Shown one piece after another: positions 40,848 to 44,709 of a stretch of 44,709 nt of DNA. Under the pieces are notes generated by a model. The model saw nothing but the letters and a program-made list of their open reading frames with translations. It had not been told where the DNA came from and did no database searches. Within the stretch, counting starts at the first letter, position 1, and each line of letters begins with the position of its first letter. A program made the translations under genes and the position numbers. Source of the DNA: CAYMKL01 sp964390805 (lineage in GTDB: Bacteria > Chloroflexota > Anaerolineae > VGOG01); assembly GCA_964390805.1 (NCBI GenBank), contig CAYMKL010000045.1, positions 1 to 44,709 of the forward strand, written 5' to 3'.

Positions 40848-40933
40848 CCGGTCAACCGCCTCAAAATGGGCTGGCTAATTGGTCGGCCGAGCGTTGGATC
40901 GCCAGATCCAACGCGAGCAGTAAGGTAAGAACC

Positions 40934-42097
40934 ATGAAAAGGAAGGGCACAATCCTGACTCTAATAGCCGTGATCACTTTGATCAATGTGATTCAGGCAC
41001 TGGCCGCCGTGACTCTGGCCTCTTTCACTGCTACAGGCGGCGATGGCCAGGTTCTCCTCGAGTGGGAGACGGCCAGTGAGGTGAACAACATCGGCTTCAA
41101 TCTCCTGCGCAGCACGAGCGAGACGAGCGACTACACCAAGCTCAACGACTCCCTCATCCCCAGCAAGGCGCTGGGCTCTGTGATAGGAACCTACTACTCT
41201 TACACCGACAGCGATGTGGTCAACGGTACTACTTACTACTACATTCTTCAGAGCATAGACACCGGGGGCAACCCTGAGCCCCATGGCCCCAAGTCGGCCA
41301 CTCCGCTGGCCCAGCCGACGGCCACTCCAACGGCCACCTCCACGCCGACGGCCACTGCGACCGCAACGGCCACGGCTACCGCTACCATCCCGCCGCCAAC
41401 CGCCACGCGAACCCCAACCAGGACACCCACCCCTTTGCCGACGGCCACGAGCGTTGCAGCGATGACGCCTACCGCTACTATCCCCCCGCCAACCGCCACG
41501 CGAATCCCGACGGCGACACCGCTCACTTTGCCAACGGCCACCAGCATCCCTACAATGTCCTATCCGCCTTTGCCCACCGCCACAAACATTCCGACCACGC
41601 CCTACCCTCCCCTGCCAACGGCCACCAGCCCTCCCGATCCGACCAGCACACCGACCTCGGTCCTGACGGTGACTCCAACCTGGACGCCAACGGCAATAAG
41701 CCCCCTCACCACCACACCGGCCACCCCGGAGATCAGCTCTCCCACCAGCACGGTGGCCGCGACAAAAGTCGCCACCGTAACGCTTTCGCCCACACCGCCT
41801 CTCGACAGGACGCCGCCGAGCTCAGTCGAGCCGCTGGAGACGCCGTCGCCAACCGCCCCCCCAGCTTCGACGCCCGTGGTTCCAGCGGCCACACCTCAAC
41901 TGCCAACGGCGACCGCAACCCCGACGGCTTTGAGCCCCCCTCAAGCCACGCCAGCCCCAAGCGCTACCTCAGTGGCTGTGCCGATCTCCCGTGACCCCGT
42001 AGGTCTGGGCTATCTCTGGCTGGTCGGCATCTTGCTCGTTGCTCTGGGAGCAGGGCTGGCATGGCTGGCTTATTTGTTGATTAGAAAGGGGCGCTAG
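40934..42097 (+). CDS. Membrane-anchored PT-rich protein with fibronectin-III-like domain
   Basis: A 387-aa protein from ATG 40934 (AAGG 8 nt upstream). Signal peptide MKRKGTILTLIAVITLINVI QALAA; a fibronectin-like domain (about 27-115: VTLASFTATGGDGQVLLEWE, NNIGFNLLRS, YTDSDVVNGTTYYYILQSID); a Thr/Pro/Ala-rich stalk of about 220 residues; a final membrane helix LGYLWLVGILLVALGAGLAW and basic tail LIRKGR. It is a paralogue of the lipoprotein at 24546. The stalk could span the cell wall and display the domain near the C25 proteases. Confidence 0.82.
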   Translation: MKRKGTILTLIAVITLINVIQALAAVTLASFTATGGDGQVLLEWETASEVNNIGFNLLRSTSETSDYTKLNDSLIPSKALGSVIGTYYSYTDSDVVNGTTYYYILQSIDTGGNPEPHGPKSATPLAQPTATPTATSTPTATATATATATATIPPPTATRTPTRTPTPLPTATSVAAMTPTATIPPPTATRIPTATPLTLPTATSIPTMSYPPLPTATNIPTTPYPPLPTATSPPDPTSTPTSVLTVTPTWTPTAISPLTTTPATPEISSPTSTVAATKVATVTLSPTPPLDRTPPSSVEPLETPSPTAPPASTPVVPAATPQLPTATATPTALSPPQATPAPSATSVAVPISRDPVGLGYLWLVGILLVALGAGLAWLAYLLIRKGR

Positions 42098-42380
42098 TGC
42101 GCGACGGCGTAAATCCTTCGTCGGTTCACGCTCGCCAGGGATCGCCAGATCCCTACCCTGCACGACGAAAACCAGCTATGAAATGACAAGAAACGGCGCT
42201 CCAGACGGGGAGCTGACGATCCCCTTGGAGCAAATAACTAAAGGGCACGTTTTGTCTCAACTCGCGGCTGAATATCGTGTATTTCTACGATCCGAGGTTC
42301 TCTTTCTGCCATCACCGAAATTCACAAAATCAAAATGCGCTCAGTATAGCATCCGGCGTGAGCATAGGGACTCGTGTATC
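42098..42380. other. Repeat-bearing spacer before the second C25 gene
   Basis: Contains CGGCGTAAATCCTTCGTCGG (compare 31689), AGGGATCGCCAGATCCCT (compare 40897 and 14165) and GACGATCCCCTTGGAGCAA (compare 14200). An open frame from 42183 runs in phase with the protease gene but shows no protein-like features. No clear promoter seen. Confidence 0.6.
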
Positions 42381-44597
42381 ATGAAGAACCGGTTGATTAT
42401 CCTCCTAATAATCCTGCTAGCCCTGCCCTTTTTCCTTTGGGCCTGCGCGCCAACAGAGAAGGAGCCACCCCTCTCATTTGGCAAAGCCAAGATAACCGTC
42501 GAGGAAGACGGGATATACCGCTTAACACACTCTGCCCTGCAAGAGGTAGGGTTGGACCTCAAGAGCGCTGAGCTGGCCACGGCCCAACTCACCAATCTGG
42601 GCCAGGAGGTGCCAATCTGGATGGCCGGAACAGACGAAGGCCAACGAGGTTGGCACGCCATCGAGTTCTACGGCACGGCCAATGAGAGCAAATACAGCGT
42701 GGCTAACGTCTACTGGTTGACCATTGGCCAGGCGACTGGAAAAAGGATGGAGGAGCGACCAGTGTCTTCGGTAGAGGCCGCTTCGTTTCCCTCCTCTTTC
42801 GAAGCCACTCTCCACCGCGAGGAGAATTCCCTGTACTGGGCCAAGGCGCCGCGGGGAGTTGACCGTTGGCACTGGCAATCGCTCATCGCTCCCGCCCCAG
42901 CCACTTTCACCTTCACCCCGCACCACCTGGCCGCTGGTGACGGCCGTCTCAGAGTCGCGCTGCTGGGCGGTACGTCTGACCCTGCCGAGCCAGACCACCA
43001 CGTTCTCGTCCACCTCAACGAGCACCTCGTCGCCGACGCCACCTGGGACGGCCAGGAGACGTATCTCGTCGAGGCTGCCACATCGCATTTGCTTGAGGGT
43101 GAGAACGTCCTTCTCCTGGAAGCCCCTGGCGATACCGGAGCCAAGGCCGACGTCATCCTTCTCGATTGGTATGAGATCAGCTATCAGCGCGGCTTCGTCG
43201 CCGAGGACGACCGCCTCCAGTTCGAGGCGCGACGTCCTGAGGCCCCTCCTGAGCTTGACGAAGGGCTTGTCGAAGGGCAGGCCGGGGCCTATCGGCTGGC
43301 CGGGTTCAGTCAGCCCGACGTGAGCATCTTCGACATCACCGATCCGGCCAACGCTGTGCGCCTGAACGGTTACGCTGTTGAGTCCGAGGGAGACGCTTAT
43401 GCTGTCTCTTTTTCTGACGAAGTCCCCGGCCAGCGCAGGTACCTGGTGGTGAGCTCAATGGCCATCAAGGAGCCAACGCGGATGGCTCTGGCTGACGACA
43501 CCGACCTGCGTGCCAGCGACAACCAGGCCGATTACCTCGTCATCACCCACCCAGATTTCCGCGAGAGCATCAAGCCCCTGGTTGAATGGCGAGAGAGCGG
43601 GGGCCTGGAGGTCAAGGTGGTGACCATCGAAGAGGTCTACGACGAGTTCAGTTTTGGGCTGGCCGATCCCACGGCCATCCGCGACTTTCTGAGCTACACT
43701 CACCAGCATTGGACCAGGCCAGCCCCCCGCTACGTCCTCCTGGTGGGCGACGCCAGCTACGACTACCGGGACAACCTCAAGGCGCCCAACAAGAACCTGC
43801 TCCCAACTTATCTGGTGCAGACCTACTTCGTCGGCGAGACGGCCAGCGACAACTGGTTTGTTGACTTCGACGATGATTCCCTGCCGGAGATGGCCATCGG
43901 CCGCCTGCCGGTCAACAGCGCGGCAGGGGCCAAAGTCGTGGTGGACAAGATAGTCAGCTACGAGCGCAACCCGACGCCGGGCGAATGGCGCAAGAGGGTG
44001 CTTTTCGTGGCCGACGATGACCAGGCCGACTTCGAGGCCACCTCCGACAGTCTCATTGAGAGCAACCTTCCCCCCGATTATCAGGCCACCAGGGTCTACT
44101 TGAGCGACTTCGCCGATCCTGAGGAGAGCGCGGCGCGGATCATCGAAGAGTTCAACCAGGGTACGGCCATCGTCAATTACGTGGGGCACGCCGCCCTCAA
44201 CGTCTGGGCCAAAGAGGGGGTGTTCAGCTCCGCGGACATCGCCAACCTCCGTAACGGGTCCAAGCTGCCCTTGGTGGTGACCATAACCTGTCTCGATGGT
44301 TACTTCCACCATCCCCAGGCCAATTGCCTGGCCGAGGAGCTGCTGGTAGCCGAGGGCAAGGGGGCGTTGGCCTCCTTTGCCCCAACCAGCGAATTGTTGC
44401 CCGCCGAGCAAGACGCCCTGGTCAGGGCCCTGTTCGAGGCCCTGTTCGCCAGTGACGCCCCCACCCTTGGCGAGGCCGTCATGCGGGCCAAGCGGAGTCT
44501 ATCGGACAGTGGCCAGGCTTACCAGGACCTCATCCAAACCTACACCCTTTTCGGCGACCCCGCCCTGCAGCTAGGATTGTTGGCTCAACAAAAGTAG
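42381..44597 (+). CDS. C25-family protease, lipoprotein type
   Basis: A 738-aa protein from ATG 42381. MKNRLIILLIILLALPFFLW then AC is a lipoprotein signal with lipobox LWAC. The layout follows the dockerin protease without the dockerin: beta-rich front, then YLVITHPDFRESIKPLVEWR, YVLLVGDASYDYRDN, His603 in NYVGHAALNVW and Cys637 in TITCLDGYF (34-residue spacing). The usual HG after the catalytic His is HA. The stretch RPEAPPELDEGLVEGQ is encoded by a TTCGAC/GCTCAG-type repeat. It may act as a membrane-bound processing protease for the system. Confidence 0.88.
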   Translation: MKNRLIILLIILLALPFFLWACAPTEKEPPLSFGKAKITVEEDGIYRLTHSALQEVGLDLKSAELATAQLTNLGQEVPIWMAGTDEGQRGWHAIEFYGTANESKYSVANVYWLTIGQATGKRMEERPVSSVEAASFPSSFEATLHREENSLYWAKAPRGVDRWHWQSLIAPAPATFTFTPHHLAAGDGRLRVALLGGTSDPAEPDHHVLVHLNEHLVADATWDGQETYLVEAATSHLLEGENVLLLEAPGDTGAKADVILLDWYEISYQRGFVAEDDRLQFEARRPEAPPELDEGLVEGQAGAYRLAGFSQPDVSIFDITDPANAVRLNGYAVESEGDAYAVSFSDEVPGQRRYLVVSSMAIKEPTRMALADDTDLRASDNQADYLVITHPDFRESIKPLVEWRESGGLEVKVVTIEEVYDEFSFGLADPTAIRDFLSYTHQHWTRPAPRYVLLVGDASYDYRDNLKAPNKNLLPTYLVQTYFVGETASDNWFVDFDDDSLPEMAIGRLPVNSAAGAKVVVDKIVSYERNPTPGEWRKRVLFVADDDQADFEATSDSLIESNLPPDYQATRVYLSDFADPEESAARIIEEFNQGTAIVNYVGHAALNVWAKEGVFSSADIANLRNGSKLPLVVTITCLDGYFHHPQANCLAEELLVAEGKGALASFAPTSELLPAEQDALVRALFEALFASDAPTLGEAVMRAKRSLSDSGQAYQDLIQTYTLFGDPALQLGLLAQQK

Positions 44598-44607
44598 TTG
44601 GGCTTTT

Positions 44608-44661
44608 GTAACCTGTTTGTTACCTGTTTGTTACCTGGAGTTAACCTTTATGTGGTGTAAC
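44608..44661 (+). promoter_or_regulatory. Pho-box-like operator and -10 position, copy E
   Basis: Four units GTAACCTGTTT, GTTACCTGTTT, GTTACCTGGA and GTTAACCT; ACCT cores start at 44611, 44622, 44633 and 44644, exactly 11 bp apart. TGTAAC at 44656-44661 is 12 nt after the last core, the same distance as TATAAT in copies C and D. It should control a gene beyond the right edge. Confidence 0.72.
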
Positions 44662-44709
44662 TACTCAGGCTACCCCTCAAGAGTACAAGGGATGAAGGGG
44701 TTGCCGGTC

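Noticed and set aside
41248..41547. Minus-strand Val/Gly repeat frame in the PT-rich stalk gene
   Set aside because: Same artefact of the Thr/Pro-coding repeats of the plus-strand gene at 40934-42097.

Overview
The window looks like part of a Chloroflexota (Anaerolineae-like) genome, probably a metagenome-assembled scaffold. It is GC-rich. It carries DUF11/subtilase and other PT-rich surface proteins whose C-termini end in a Y-L-P motif, a bacterial translin-family protein, LipM, and many short dispersed palindromic repeats. A 100-base run of N at 15634-15733 marks a scaffold gap. The taxonomic call is inference from gene content, not from a marker-gene search.

Left arm (1-14.94 kb, all minus strand). 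Transcription enters from a consensus promoter at 14986-15014. The order is HEAT-repeat protein, biotin-synthase-like radical SAM enzyme, CPBP membrane protease, an unrecognised 427-aa protein, LipM octanoyltransferase, DUF503, DUF3467, translin family, a membrane Cas4-like nuclease split in two, hisS, nadK, a B-box zinc/membrane protein and recN. Last comes a bacterial microcompartment (BMC) cluster: tandem-domain shell protein, hexameric shell protein, inorganic pyrophosphatase, pentameric vertex protein and a CoA-acylating aldehyde dehydrogenase that runs off the left edge.

Centre (15.0-25 kb, plus strand). A second consensus promoter drives three tRNAs (Lys, Asn, Gln) that end at a long perfect hairpin. 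Then come a very large subtilisin-like surface protease with DUF11 repeats (interrupted by the N gap), ugd, acpS, trpS, a tiny membrane protein, a fibronectin-like lipoprotein and a lamin-tail-domain protein.

Accessory zone (26-29.8 kb). This is a graveyard of small toxin-antitoxin genes (BrnT/BrnA-like, HicAB, DUF2442, PemK), with truncated copies, a frameshift and duplicated segments. A promoter block recurs four times here. It carries ACCT cores repeated at exactly 11-bp intervals followed by a TATAAT box, a layout like Pho-box operators bound by OmpR/PhoB-type regulators. A fifth copy lies at the right edge of the window.

Right arm (29.89-44.6 kb, plus strand). This is the most interesting part. 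One of the Pho-box-like promoters sits directly in front of a RiPP-type operon: PqqD-like peptide chaperone, radical SAM/SPASM maturase, a 57-aa Cys-containing precursor peptide, HPr-kinase-like kinase and S26-type peptidase. It runs without a break into a gingipain-family (C25) protease carrying a C-terminal dockerin, then three secreted proteins that each carry a cohesin domain and a C-terminal YLP(L/I) motif, a second S26-type peptidase, a PT-rich fibronectin-like membrane protein and a second C25 protease that is a lipoprotein. I read this as a candidate peptide-maturation plus cohesin/dockerin surface-protease system. A perfect 93-bp inverted copy of the kinase P-loop coding segment is inserted in frame at the start of the dockerin protease.

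Repeat families (TTCGAC/GCTCAG palindromes, G/C-tract hairpins, ACCACGGATT/GCGGAT elements, CCAATATCC and AACGAGTAA short repeats) fill most gaps. In many genes they have added in-frame codons or new termini.
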